Part shown: positions 34,957-45,000 of the stretch, piece after piece
Layout of the letters: every line of letters begins with the position of its first letter
How positions within the stretch are numbered: the stretch's first letter is position 1
Assembly: GCA_964491875.1 (NCBI GenBank)
Contig: CAZBIC010000016.1
Span: 82,326-146,325, forward strand
Direction of reading: 5' to 3'
Length of the DNA: 64,000 nucleotides
Origin: JADJPG01 sp964491875
Lineage (GTDB): Bacteria > Verrucomicrobiota > Verrucomicrobiia > Limisphaerales > JADJPG01
Program-made: the position numbers and the translations under genes
Notes under the pieces: model-generated
The model's input: only the letters and a program-made list of their open reading frames with translations
What the model was told of the DNA's origin: nothing
Databases searched by the model: none

Positions 34957-36875
34957 AGCCTTATTCCCCATCGCGAGGCCCCTGGCAACCGCCGTCGCTG
35001 GAGGAGATGCAGACGTTGCTGCCGCAGTTTCAGTTTCTCTCGCTGATCGGTCGCGGCGGGATGGGCGCTGTGTATCAGGCGCGACAGCTTTCGTTAAACC
35101 GGACGGTGGCGATCAAGGTTCTGCCCGCCGCGCTGGTCAGCGAGGCTGAGTCGGATTTCGCGGAGCGCTTCCGGCTGGAGGCGAAGACGATGGCGAAGCT
35201 CTCGCATCCGGGCATCGTGAGCGTGTTCGATTCCGGCGAGGCGGGCGGGTTGCTCTACATCGTGATGGAGTACGTCGATGGCACGGACGTGGCGCGGATG
35301 ATTCAGAGCGAGGGAAAATTGCCGCCGGAACGGGCGATCGCGTTGCTCGCGGAAGTGTGCGACGCGCTGCACTACGCGCATCAGAACGGCGTCATCCATC
35401 GCGATCTCAAACCGGCGAACCTGCTCGTCACGCGCGAGGGTCGCGTGAAGATCGCGGACTTCGGTCTGGCGAAGCACAACGACGAAGCATTGCTGGGGCT
35501 GACGAAAACCAACGTTGCCATCGGCACGCCGGACTTTCTCGCGCCGGAAGCGTGGACGCCGGGCACGCCGCTGGATGCGCGGGCGGATGTTTATGCGCTC
35601 GGCGTGACGCTGTATCAGATGCTGACGGGCGAAGTGCCGCGCGGCTTGTGGAAGATGCCGAGTGTGAAGGTGGGCACAGACCCGCGTTTCGATGCGATAG
35701 TCGACCGCGCGATGCAACCTGAACGAGAGGCGCGCTACCAGTCATCGATCGAATTGCGCCGCGACCTTGAGCGGATTCAGGCGGAGCCGGTCGAGGATGG
35801 TAGGGCGCGTCGCTCCGCGCCCTACCTGTCGTCATCAGTACGACGTGGCATTCTGGCGGGAACGGTCGTCGCCTTGTTTGCTTTGATTGCCGCGCTCATT
35901 GTCTTTTGGCCGCGTGTGACGAATCAAAACCCATCGCAGCTGACCGGCTTGAGATCCACGAGTTCGCCTGCCCGCCCCACGCCGACGGTGCGAGACGCCG
36001 CGCGCTGGCTCGTGCAGGTGCGGGCGGACTTTAGGATCGTCAGTAACGGTCAGGAATTTTCGATACACTCGGAAGTGGACATTCCCGAGGGCGATTTTCA
36101 GATCGTGAATCTGAACTTCGACCGCTGGAAATCGTCTCCGCCGGAACCGCCACCGCCGGAGAATGAGTTTCAGGTGCTGCACGCCGTGAAAACTCTTCGC
36201 CACGCCTATCTGCGTTTGCCGGGAATCACGGACGTTGCCCTGACGTTCCTTGCCGGCAATCCAAATCTCAAATCCCTCACCATCTCCGGCTCCAAGCAGG
36301 TGACTGATGACGTGCTTGTTCATCTCGCTGGATTGAAAAGACTGGATTCACTGGCCATCACCCACGCCCCGCAGCTCACGGGTCGGGATTTCTCAAAGGC
36401 TGCCTGGCTCGCGAGCATCCAGGAGGTGGACTTCCTTTACGCCAAGCTCGGTGACGAGGCGATTCGAGTGTTGGCTACATGTCCCCGGATCAAGGCGGTC
36501 AGAGTGGAAGGAACGGCCATTACCGCCGATGGGTTGCGTGCTCTTGCACCCGTGCGCAGCATTGTCGAATTGAGGATAGGCAATTGCCGGAAACTTTCTG
36601 AACAGGATTTCGTGGAACTGTTGCCGGAATTCAGCCGCCTGAAGAAACTTGACCTCGCTGCCTCGCCGATTCGGACGGAAACAGCCAGGGCACTCGCTGC
36701 GCTCACCAACCTCGTCGATCTGAACCTGACGGGCACAAGGATAGGAGACGAGGGACTGGCTGTGCTCTCGGGCTTGGATAGGCTCAAGGTAGTCCATCTC
36801 TTCAATACCCGTGTCACTGGCGAAGGAATCGCCGAGTTCGAACGGGCGCATCCGCAGTGCAAGGTTGAGCGGTAG
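34953..36875 (+). CDS. Transmembrane Ser/Thr protein kinase with C-terminal leucine-rich repeats
   Basis: From the ATG at 34953 (overlapping the sigma stop as ATGA) the protein is 640 residues. The kinase domain has GRGGMG (33-38), the ATP lysine K55, HRDLKPAN (149-156, catalytic D151) and DFG (169-171). A membrane segment lies at about 300-318 (ILAGTVVALFALIAALIVF). The outer part ends in LRR-like units (VLVHLAGLKRLDSLAITH, ALAALTNLVDLNLTGTRIGDEGLAVL). The juxtamembrane residues 281-292 are encoded by a hairpin repeat (35799-35826). The probable target is the co-encoded sigma factor; the LRR side may sense an external ligand. Confidence 0.92.
   Translation: MKPYSPSRGPWQPPSLEEMQTLLPQFQFLSLIGRGGMGAVYQARQLSLNRTVAIKVLPAALVSEAESDFAERFRLEAKTMAKLSHPGIVSVFDSGEAGGLLYIVMEYVDGTDVARMIQSEGKLPPERAIALLAEVCDALHYAHQNGVIHRDLKPANLLVTREGRVKIADFGLAKHNDEALLGLTKTNVAIGTPDFLAPEAWTPGTPLDARADVYALGVTLYQMLTGEVPRGLWKMPSVKVGTDPRFDAIVDRAMQPEREARYQSSIELRRDLERIQAEPVEDGRARRSAPYLSSSVRRGILAGTVVALFALIAALIVFWPRVTNQNPSQLTGLRSTSSPARPTPTVRDAARWLVQVRADFRIVSNGQEFSIHSEVDIPEGDFQIVNLNFDRWKSSPPEPPPPENEFQVLHAVKTLRHAYLRLPGITDVALTFLAGNPNLKSLTISGSKQVTDDVLVHLAGLKRLDSLAITHAPQLTGRDFSKAAWLASIQEVDFLYAKLGDEAIRVLATCPRIKAVRVEGTAITADGLRALAPVRSIVELRIGNCRKLSEQDFVELLPEFSRLKKLDLAASPIRTETARALAALTNLVDLNLTGTRIGDEGLAVLSGLDRLKVVHLFNTRVTGEGIAEFERAHPQCKVER
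35799..35826. repeat. REP-like hairpin inside the kinase gene
   Basis: GGTAGGGCGCG and CGCGCCCTACC form a perfect 11-bp stem with loop TCGCTC. Its core GCGTCGCTC is the same word as in the intergenic hairpins at 12132 and 36886. It is translated as the kinase linker GRARRSAPYL, in frame. Confidence 0.75.
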
Positions 36876-36885
36876 GTCCGGTTAA

Positions 36886-36913
36886 CGCGTCGCTCCGCGG
36901 GCTGAGCGACGCG
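36886..36913. repeat. REP-like hairpin after the kinase gene
   Basis: CGCGTCGCTC and GAGCGACGCG form a 10-bp stem with an 8-nt loop, 11 bp after the kinase stop. It shares its core with the repeat inside the kinase gene. There is no T-run, so a terminator role is uncertain. Confidence 0.65.
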
Positions 36914-37063
36914 CCTTACATTCTGCACTCCTGATGGATTTGGATTCGTTGCCCGGCGTCTCGGCTCTTCTGTCGCGAAAATAGTTTCACTTTCCGGTGA
37001 AACAAGTCCCTCCCGCCTGCGAAAGAACTTAGTGAAAGAACCCGTTTCGTTGCTATACAACCT

Positions 37064-39505
37064 ATGAACACGCTCCGCCTCATCGTCGCCTGTGCCGCCC
37101 TCGGCAGCTTGACCACCATTCCAGCCTTTGCCCAAGGCACCGCCTTTACCTATCAGGGCGTGCTCAGCCAGAGCGGCGCAGCCGTCAACGGTTCCAACGA
37201 CCTCACCTTCACGCTCTTCAACGCGCCGAGTGGCGGCGCTACCGTGGGCACGAGCAACGTGGTGAATGACCTGGTCATGAGCAATGGGCTGTTCGCTGTG
37301 ACGCTCGACTTCGGGGCGGGCGCGTTTGATGGGGCGCCGCGCTGGTTGCAAATCGCCGCGCGGCCCGGCGCGAGCACGGGCGGTTACACGAACCTCGCCC
37401 CGCGCACGTCCATCACGGCCACGCCGTATGCGATTTACGCGGGCGGGGTGAGTGCGGCGGGCTTGGTTGGCACGCTGCCGGCCAGCGCTCTGGCTGGCGT
37501 CAACGGCGGCGGATTGATCGGTCTGAATGCCACCAATCTCGTCGGCACCGTGTCCACCGCTCGGCTCTCCACGAATGTCGCCTTGCGCGCGGGAGGAAAC
37601 TCGTTCGGGGGGAACCAGTCTTTCAGCGGCGGGGAACTTTCCCTGGCGGGAACATCGACCTTTGAATTCGGCGCGGGCGTGGCCGGCAAGGAACCCAATG
37701 CGGGCAGGATTGGCTACGAGACATTTACGCCGGGTGCGCTGGATATCGTCGGCGCAGGCACCAACTCGGGCGGCCGCATCGTTCAACTTTGGGACCAGGT
37801 CCATGTGGGTTCCTACAACTTTGATGTTACGCCGAAGCTGATCCGTTTTGGGGACGGAGATTTTGTGTCCATTGGAGAGAGCAATGAAGATGATCGGATG
37901 GAACTGACCGCCGGGAAATTCGTCTTTAACAATGGGAGAGTCGGTATCGGCGTCACGAACCCTGCCACCAAGCTCACGGTCTCTGAGGGTGCTTATGGCA
38001 TCGAGCACACCGACGGGACCCGCCGATTGAGCACCTACGTTGATGAAAGCGGGTGCTACTTTGGAACGGTCAGCACCGATCCGTTGTTCTTTTACGTCAA
38101 TGACGGAGCCGCCAACATGATGGTGAACACCAACGGCCGGGTCGGCATCGGCACCTTGAACCCTGCAGCCACGTTGACCGTGCAACAGTCGGGTTATGGC
38201 ATCGAACACACCGATGGACCTCGCCGGTTCGCGACCTACGTTGATGCCACCGGCTGTTACATCGGAACTCGGAGCGTCGATCCGCTGCTGTTTTACGTGA
38301 ATGATGGTGCGGCCAGCATGGTGATTGCCACCAACGGCAACGTTGGCATCGGAGTCGATCCGACCGCCCGATTGGATGTGGGCGGAACGGTCAGGGCAAC
38401 CAGCTTCATGGGTGATGGCAGCGGTTTGACCGGGATCGCGGCCGCCAGCGTGAGTGGCACCTTGGGAGCCGCTCAGATTCCCAACTTGGATGCCGTCAAG
38501 ATTACCGCCGGAACCGTGGCCGACGCGCGGCTCTCCGCCAACGTGGCGTTGCGGGCGGGCGGGAATACGTTCAGCGGCCAGCAAATCGTCACCGGCGGCA
38601 ACGTCGGCATTGGCACGACAGCGCCTGGCTTTCCGCTCAACTTTGCGAATGCCGTGGGCGACAAGATCGCGCTGTTTAACAACGTGGCCGGCCAGGCCAG
38701 TTTTGGTTTCGGCATTCAAAGCTCCTTGCTGCAAATCCACACCGCGGATGTCGGCTCGGATGTCGCGTTCGGTTACGGCACGTCGGCGGCCATGACCGAA
38801 ACCATGCGAGTCAAGGGCAACGGCCGGGTCGGCATCGGCACGGCTGCCCCGATGAGCTCGATCGGTTATCCGGGCGGTTGGAACGGGCTCCACACGAGTT
38901 CTCCCGGTGGCAGCGCCCTCAACATCATCCAAGGGACATTTTCATCGCGGTTACACCTGCGGACGGATAACAACATCACGAATGTTGCCCAGGACTTCGT
39001 CATGGCCAATGGCGCGAACCAGATTGACTTCACTTGGCTGGGAAGCGGGCTGGGCAATCGACTCCGCGCCATGACCATTGACACCAATGGAAATGTCGGC
39101 GTCGCGGGTGAGGTCACCACCACCGCCGTCAACATCACCAGCGACCGCAACGCGAAGGAACAGTTCAAGCCGGTGAATGCGCGCGAAGTGCTCGACAAGG
39201 TTGCAGCGCTCCCCATCACCGAGTGGCAATACAAGACGCAGTCTGACGCGCGGCACATCGGCCCGATGGCGCAGGACTTCCGCGCCGCCTTTGGCGTGGG
39301 TCGCGATGAGAAGCACATCACCAGCGTGGACGCCGACGGCGTGGCGCTGGCGGCCATCCAGGGTTTGAACGAGGTCGTGCGGGAGCAACGCGCCGCCATC
39401 GAAAAGCTGGAGGCACGGAACCAGGAACTCGAAGAACGCCTGGCCAGTCGGCTCGCGGCGCTGGAGAAGCTGCTCGAACCATCCTCGCGCGCCGGGCGGC
39501 CCTGA
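37064..39505 (+). CDS. Secreted fibre-like protein with C-terminal peptidase S74 chaperone domain
   Basis: An 813-residue protein with a signal peptide (LIVACAALGSLTTIPAFAQ). A domain starting TAFTYQGVLSQSGAAVNGSNDLTFTLFNAPSG follows, then repeated short fibre-type units such as NGRVGIGVTNPATKLTV, NGRVGIGTLNPAATLTV and GNVGIGTTAPGFPLNF. The end is an S74 domain: TSDRNAKEQFKPVNAREVL with the catalytic Ser693 and Lys698 spaced as in endosialidase-type auto-proteases, and WQYKTQSDARHIGPMAQDF. A coiled coil follows (LNEVVREQRAAIEKLEARNQEL). It should trimerise and self-cleave, leaving a beta-helical fibre. It heads a cluster with an astacin protease. Confidence 0.88.
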   Translation: MNTLRLIVACAALGSLTTIPAFAQGTAFTYQGVLSQSGAAVNGSNDLTFTLFNAPSGGATVGTSNVVNDLVMSNGLFAVTLDFGAGAFDGAPRWLQIAARPGASTGGYTNLAPRTSITATPYAIYAGGVSAAGLVGTLPASALAGVNGGGLIGLNATNLVGTVSTARLSTNVALRAGGNSFGGNQSFSGGELSLAGTSTFEFGAGVAGKEPNAGRIGYETFTPGALDIVGAGTNSGGRIVQLWDQVHVGSYNFDVTPKLIRFGDGDFVSIGESNEDDRMELTAGKFVFNNGRVGIGVTNPATKLTVSEGAYGIEHTDGTRRLSTYVDESGCYFGTVSTDPLFFYVNDGAANMMVNTNGRVGIGTLNPAATLTVQQSGYGIEHTDGPRRFATYVDATGCYIGTRSVDPLLFYVNDGAASMVIATNGNVGIGVDPTARLDVGGTVRATSFMGDGSGLTGIAAASVSGTLGAAQIPNLDAVKITAGTVADARLSANVALRAGGNTFSGQQIVTGGNVGIGTTAPGFPLNFANAVGDKIALFNNVAGQASFGFGIQSSLLQIHTADVGSDVAFGYGTSAAMTETMRVKGNGRVGIGTAAPMSSIGYPGGWNGLHTSSPGGSALNIIQGTFSSRLHLRTDNNITNVAQDFVMANGANQIDFTWLGSGLGNRLRAMTIDTNGNVGVAGEVTTTAVNITSDRNAKEQFKPVNAREVLDKVAALPITEWQYKTQSDARHIGPMAQDFRAAFGVGRDEKHITSVDADGVALAAIQGLNEVVREQRAAIEKLEARNQELEERLASRLAALEKLLEPSSRAGRP

Positions 39506-39548
39506 TCCCGGGAGAACCAATCATCGTTCACTCGAACCCCACGATTCC

Positions 39549-40538
39549 ATGAAACGACTCAATGTGTCTCCCGCGCTTGGCTTGCTATCCTTGTTGCTAT
39601 CATTTCCGCAGGCGCGGGGCCAAACTTGTTCTGTTTATACGAATACAGGGGGCGTGAATCTTTGGCCTAATGGAAGAATCCCCTTTGTGTTTCATCCCAC
39701 GTTCCGCATCTCGAGCAGGCCCACGGCGCGAGAGGCCACAAAGGACTGGATGAAAAGCGGAGGAGCCGTCGCGTTTGTTGAGTATTCGTTTCCCTACACC
39801 GGCGGCGGTCCCTACATCCAGATCAAGCCTTCTCCCGACGGCGGGAATCGCAGCGAACTGGGGCCGAGGATTCCAACGGAAATGGAGGTCAACATCAATC
39901 TGGCCGTCAATGCGCGCAGCCATGTGGTGCATGAACTCGGCCATGCCATCGGGTATCCGCACGAGCAGTCTCGTCCAGACCGGGACGCGTATGTGCACGT
40001 TCAGACGAACAACATTCAATCTGGAAAATTCTATGACGCGAACTTTGCCGTGGTGTCGTGGGAATGCTGGCCTCCGGGCGCCATTCTCACCCCATACGAC
40101 TACGGCTCCATCATGCACTACGACTGGTGTCTGGGCAGCACCGTCGGCTGCGGGAGCGGCACCAAGGGGGTAACCGACACCATGTTTGCCGTGAATCCCT
40201 CCGTGCAATACACCATGGGCGACTGGATCGGAAACGACGGTGCCAGCATGTCCGAGCTCGACAAGCAACGGATTCAAAGAGTGTACGGCAAGGCGATTTG
40301 GGTGGACGTGAATGGACCCTGCATTTTCGAGAATGGCGGGTTCAATTGCGATTTCCCCGCGGTGGCCGGGCCATACAAATCCGTCACCAGCGCCGTCGCG
40401 GCGGTGCCGGCCTTTTCCGATCCGCCCACGACACTCATGATCAAAACGGGCACCTACCCGCACGATGAAAGCCAGACACTGCGCATTGATAAACCGGTGA
40501 AGCTCGTGGCTTGGGAATACGGGGTCCGGATTGAATGA
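39549..40538 (+). CDS. Astacin-family (M12A) secreted metalloprotease
   Basis: A 329-residue protein with a signal peptide (LLSLLLSFPQARG). The zinc motif HELGHAIGYPHEQSRPDRD gives H128, E129, H132 and H138 in the HExxHxxGxxH pattern. The Met-turn YGSIMHYDW with its tyrosine follows, as required in astacins. The C-terminal about 80 residues (FDCDFPAVAGPYKSVTSAVAAVPAFSDPPTTLMIKTGTYPHDESQTLRI) look like the start of a pectate-lyase-like right-handed helix, a fusion or a short substrate-binding tail. It is 44 bp downstream of the S74 fibre gene and 17 bp upstream of a small secreted protein gene. Confidence 0.9.
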   Translation: MKRLNVSPALGLLSLLLSFPQARGQTCSVYTNTGGVNLWPNGRIPFVFHPTFRISSRPTAREATKDWMKSGGAVAFVEYSFPYTGGGPYIQIKPSPDGGNRSELGPRIPTEMEVNINLAVNARSHVVHELGHAIGYPHEQSRPDRDAYVHVQTNNIQSGKFYDANFAVVSWECWPPGAILTPYDYGSIMHYDWCLGSTVGCGSGTKGVTDTMFAVNPSVQYTMGDWIGNDGASMSELDKQRIQRVYGKAIWVDVNGPCIFENGGFNCDFPAVAGPYKSVTSAVAAVPAFSDPPTTLMIKTGTYPHDESQTLRIDKPVKLVAWEYGVRIE

Positions 40539-40555
40539 GCCCGAAGGGAATCTCC

Positions 40556-41026
40556 ATGAGAAATATCCTGTCCCTTGCCGCTTCATTGATCCTTCAGATT
40601 GTCCTCGCCAGTCCGGCTTCCGCCCAATCCTATTCCATCAACAAGTTCGTCATCGCCGGGGGCGGAGCATTGAACAGCACCGGGGGCGTCTATGCCATCA
40701 GCGGCTCCATCGGTCAGCACGATGTGGGCGGGCCGTTGAGCGGAAGCCCCTACTTGCTGGTCGGCGGATTCTGGGCGCTGCCCATCGCGATACAAACTCC
40801 CAACGCGCCACTCCTCAGTGTGGAACAACTCGCGGGCAGCAGCGTGCGCGTCTATTGGCCGCTGCCTGCCACGGGTTTTGTTCTCGATGAGGCCACCTCG
40901 CTCGTTTCTCCGCCGGCGACGAACGCGTGGACCCAAGTCGCCTTTCCCTACCAAACCAACGCCACGCACATTTCGATCACCAGCGCCGCTGCTGCGAACC
41001 GCTACTACCGACTGCGAAAGCAATAG
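40556..41026 (+). CDS. Small secreted protein of a Verrucomicrobia-type repeat family
   Basis: The start at 40556 is chosen because AAGGGA lies 6 nt upstream. An ATG at 40535, overlapping the astacin stop, is an alternative. The 156-residue protein has a signal peptide (LSLAASLILQIVLASPASAQ). It continues with YSINKFVIAGGGALNSTGGVYAISGSIGQHDVGGPLSGSPYLLVGGFWAL, a pattern seen in many Verrucomicrobia secreted proteins, and a C-terminal domain with WTQVAFPYQTNATHISI and AANRYYRL. It is probably an accessory surface protein of the astacin cluster. Function unknown. Confidence 0.7.
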   Translation: MRNILSLAASLILQIVLASPASAQSYSINKFVIAGGGALNSTGGVYAISGSIGQHDVGGPLSGSPYLLVGGFWALPIAIQTPNAPLLSVEQLAGSSVRVYWPLPATGFVLDEATSLVSPPATNAWTQVAFPYQTNATHISITSAAAANRYYRLRKQ

Positions 41027-41123
41027 GCTCGCTGCACCGTGTCCGGCCGCTCGTAGAATGCCGCTCACTCAGGACTTGTCTTTCGCTGCTGAAATTCGTC
41101 GGGCCTTCCGCCATCCTCCGTCA

Positions 41124-41531
41124 ATGAACGACAAGCAACGAGTGCCAACGGACGGTGGTCAGGGGCTCACGCACAATCCGTTCGCGAACCTGAACGACGC
41201 CGGGTTGCCGCCGGGACCTCCGGAGACTGCGAGCGATGAGTCGGCGACCCCGGCGACTGGAAATCGCGAGTCGAAGCGCGGCAAGAATCGAGGGCGCGTG
41301 GACATCATCCGCCAGACGGCGCATCGCGGCGGCAAGACGGTGACGGTGGTGACGGGCTTTGTCGGCATCGGCCTGCCGGAGAAGGAACGTCTCGCGAAAG
41401 CGATGCAGCAGGCGTGCGGCTCGGGCGGCACGGTGAAGGAAGGGCGCATCGAGATTCAAGGCGACCGGCGTGAAGTGGTGGCGCGCATTCTGACGGAAGC
41501 GGGCTTTCGTCCTGTGTTCGCGGGAGGTTGA
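41124..41531 (+). CDS. SUI1/eIF1-like translation factor (YciH family)
   Basis: The 135-residue protein has a disordered N-terminus (residues 1-55) and a SUI1 fold at about 56-135: RVDIIRQTAHRGGKTVTVVTGFVGIGLPEKERLAKAMQQACGSGGTVKEGRIEIQGDRREVVARIL. The GxGGTVK loop is the eIF1/YciH hallmark. YciH-like proteins improve start-codon fidelity or bind the 30S decoding site. It is immediately followed, after 1 nt, by a GIY-YIG-like gene, so the two form an operon. Confidence 0.88.
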   Translation: MNDKQRVPTDGGQGLTHNPFANLNDAGLPPGPPETASDESATPATGNRESKRGKNRGRVDIIRQTAHRGGKTVTVVTGFVGIGLPEKERLAKAMQQACGSGGTVKEGRIEIQGDRREVVARILTEAGFRPVFAGG

Positions 41532-41532
41532 C

Positions 41533-41922
41533 GTGGCGCGTCGCCCGAATGTTTTCCAGGCCCGCCGCGAAGCCCACGCGAAGGCTAAGGCGCGCGAGGA
41601 TGCCTTTCATCACAACGTGTACGTGGTGCTGCTGGACCCGGCTGTGGGCCGGTTGCGCAAGGTTCAGCGCGAGAACCCGCTCAGGCTCGACGACAAGCCA
41701 TGCGTTTACGTCGGGATGACTGGGCTGTCGCCGGAGGAACGATTCGCGAATCACAAGGCGGGCATCAAGGGCGCCTATGTCGTGAAACGTTACGGCGTGC
41801 GGCTGATGCCGGAACTCTTCGAGCACTTAAACCCCATGCCGTTCGATGCGGCGGCGATCATGGAGCGCGATCTGGCGGAGGATTTGCGCCGGCAGGGCTA
41901 CACGGTGACGGGCGGGCATTGA
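41533..41922 (+). CDS. GIY-YIG-like nuclease-domain protein
   Basis: A 129-residue protein from a GTG 1 nt after the SUI1 stop. The signature appears as VYVVLL (GIY-like) and PCVYVGMTGLSPEERFANHKAGIKGAYVVKRYG (YIG-like, with R and later E). These residues are the core of GIY-YIG endonuclease folds, though catalysis cannot be confirmed from sequence. The gene ends in a stretch that is repeated 3.9 kb downstream (45828-45862) after the Ig-repeat gene. Confidence 0.72.
   Translation: MARRPNVFQARREAHAKAKAREDAFHHNVYVVLLDPAVGRLRKVQRENPLRLDDKPCVYVGMTGLSPEERFANHKAGIKGAYVVKRYGVRLMPELFEHLNPMPFDAAAIMERDLAEDLRRQGYTVTGGH
41888..41922 (+). repeat. Direct repeat, left copy (3' end of GIY-YIG gene)
   Basis: This 35-nt stretch encoding RQGYTVTGGH-stop is repeated at 45828-45862 with 3 mismatches, bracketing the 1260-residue gene. 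Confidence 0.8.
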
Positions 41923-42037
41923 GAATTCTGCGGTCCAGTCGTCGTTCCGTCCTTGTTTCCGCGACTGCTGGTCTTCAATCATCGCGCCCAGCTCCTCGGA
42001 CCTTCGACAGCGCAGGACGGAGCTGCCAATTCAATCT

Positions 42038-45000
42038 ATGAACCTCTGCAATCTGTTTGCCCGATCCCAATTCGCGCTCGCTCTCGTTGCGTTTCTTGCG
42101 GCGGTCGCAGTCGTGTCGGCGGGTGAAGATTTTCCGTTTTCATTCGCGGTCACAGTGAGCAAGGGCGACAGGCCGATCTCGAAAGGAGTTCGCCTGGCCG
42201 ACGGTCATCTGCGGACCAATGGCAATCTCCTGGCGGCGGTGAACTTCGGGAGCGCCACCAACACGTCGCGCGGGCCGGGTGCAGCAATTCAGTTTGTGGG
42301 CACGGATGTTTCCAATCCGTCCGGGACCAACTGGTCCACGGTCGGGCCGAATGTGGATACCAACTTGAACAGCAGCCCAACCGGTTTTGACCCGCTCTTT
42401 CATTCGGAAATTTACGGCCCGTCGCTCGTGACACTCACTTACAGCAACCTGAATCCGACACGCGTTTACGTCGTGCAGATACTGCATGGCGAACCGCGCG
42501 ATTGCTGCCAGGGTACTTTCGCTGACAACACGTTTACGACTCAGGACGGGAACGGTGACTCAGGACCGACTGTTGCGGTGCCGGAGTTTCAACTCGGCAA
42601 CGGCGTCGCGAATGAGAACCCGGCGAACAGCAATGACTTTGCGGTAGTCACGGCGGAGTTCACGGGGATCGAATCCTTCACCTACGTGATGCGGGAAGCG
42701 GTGTTCGGCACGCGCGGGCCTTCCATCGCCGGCTTTCAGCTGCGCGAACTGGCGTTGGAACCGGCAATCGTGGTCACGGTGAACCAGGGTGACAGTCCGA
42801 TTGGCAATCGCCCGATCGACGGCCACTTGCTTACGAACGGGACATTGCTGGTCGCTGTGAACTTCGGCACCAACGCCAGCGTGACCCGGGGTCCGGGATC
42901 GGGCGTTCTTTTCGTGGGCACGAATTCGGCGAATCCTGCTGGCGCGAACTGGTCGGTGACCGGACCGGAGGTTGACTCGGACCTCAGTGGTTCTGGAGCG
43001 GATCCCTTGTTCTTCTCCGAGAATTTTGGACCGGAGCCCGTCAGCCTGACGTACTCAAACTTGAACCCCGCGACGGAGTATCTCGTGCAGTTTCTTCACG
43101 GCGAGCCGCGTGACTGCTGTTCGGGATTGTTTTCGAGCAACCAGTTCACCACGGTCATCGGCAACGGAAACTCCGGCCCCACGGTCAACGTTCCCACGTT
43201 CCAGCTCGGCAACGACGTCGCCGACGAGGATCCGCCGAACAGCAACGATCTCGCAATCGTCACGATGCGATTCTCCGGCCTCAAATCGATTACCTACCTC
43301 ATGCGCAACTCCACGAACGCCTCGCGTGGCCCATCCATTGCAGGGTTCCAGGTGCGCGCATTGGGTTCAGCCGTTTCGACCCTCGCCGATTCCGGTCCGG
43401 GCTCGTTGCGCGATGTGATTGCTGGCCCGCCCTTCGGTGGTGTCGTGACCTTTGGCAGTCACCTCTCGGGAAAAACGCTGATGTTGACCAATGGACCGCT
43501 GAGCCTCCCGAGCGGCATCACGCTCGACGCCTCGGCGCTGCCGGGCGGACTACGGTTCGACGGCAACGGCGCCAGCCAGTTGCTTTACATCGGGACGAAC
43601 GTGACCGCCACGTTGAACTCGATTACACTCACGAACGGATACTCGGTCGGTTCCAACGGTTTTGGATATGGAGGAGCCATTGTCAATTGGGGCACGCTGA
43701 CGCTGAATCAGTGTGTGGTGGCTGGAAACCGAGTTCGCCTCAGCGACGTAGGTGTTGCCTATGGGGGAGCGATAATTTTTGGAGGAGGAGTATTTAATTT
43801 TGGGACGCTGATGGTTAACGAATGTGCTTTCTTCGATAATACGGCCAGCGGCCGATTGCCGGAGAGCCGGGTCGGTGGAGGTGCCCTTGCCAGTGCGGGA
43901 TCGATGACGATTAACCGGAGCACCTTCTCAAGGAATCGTTCCTACGTCATTGGCACCAGCGAGGTCAACGCTTCGGGCGGTGCAATCTTCAGCGCAGGCC
44001 CGGCAACGATAAACCAATGCACATTCTACGGGAACGTCGCAAGCGTTACTGCCTCAGACGGAAGTGTTGCTCAGGGAGGTGCGATCTTCAGTCAGGACAT
44101 TTTGGTGGTCAATCACAGCACGCTGTCCGGTAATTCTGCGTTCGATGCCTTGAGTGTTGGTGCGCTGAGTAGTGGAGGGGGAATCGCTAACGGCGGTTTA
44201 CTGACCCTCTCCAACTCGATTGTCGCTGGCAATTCTGCAGATTCAGCCGAGAACATTGCTTATACCTACACCGAGCTCGGCACCAATCTTCTCTCTGGCG
44301 ATCCGGGGCTCGCACCGCTTGGGAATTACGGCGGTCCGACGCAGACCATGCCGCCGCTGGCGAGCTCTCTGGTAATCGATGCCGGCGGCGACCTTGGGAC
44401 CAACAACTTCGCCACCGATCAACGTGGATTATCGCGAATCGTCGGTGGGCAGGTGGATATAGGCGCAGTCGAGGCTCAGTCCTACTTGTCCAGCGCACCT
44501 TACAGTCTCGTTGTACCCGCGAGCACCACCGTGGCCGCCGGGACGAACCTGACGCTGTCCGTCGGCGCGCTCGGCACCACTCCGTTCCAATACCAATGGT
44601 TCTTCAACAAGAAGGCATTGCCCGGTGCGACGAACGTGGCGCATACGATCACCAATATCCAAACGAAGCACGCCGGTGCCTACACGGTTCGCGTCCAGAA
44701 CGAGCTGGGTGCGGTCACCAGCGGCGTGGCGACGGTGAAAGTGCTGCTCGCTCCCCGCATCAAGACGTTGTCGAAATCGCAGACCGTCCTCGCCGGCAAA
44801 CGCGCGAGCCTGAAGGTCTCCGCCACCGGCGCCAAGCCCTTGCGCTATCAGTGGCGGAAGTATGGATCTGTCGTCCCCGGCGCGACCAATGCCACGTTGA
44901 CCCTCCCTGTCGCAGCGCCAGCCGACGAAGGCGCTTACTCGGTCTATGTGTGGAACGACGCGGGCGAAGTGCTCAGCACGAACCCCTACCTCGCCGTTCC

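Noticed and set aside
36437..38932. An 831-codon open frame on the minus strand across the kinase end and the S74 gene
   Set aside because: It lies antisense to two well-supported genes, is low-complexity Arg/Ala/Gly-rich, has no family-like motifs and arises from GC-biased codon third positions.
37064..39505. Prophage tail-fibre interpretation of the S74 gene
   Set aside because: The protein has its own signal peptide and no phage structural, lysis or replication genes lie nearby.
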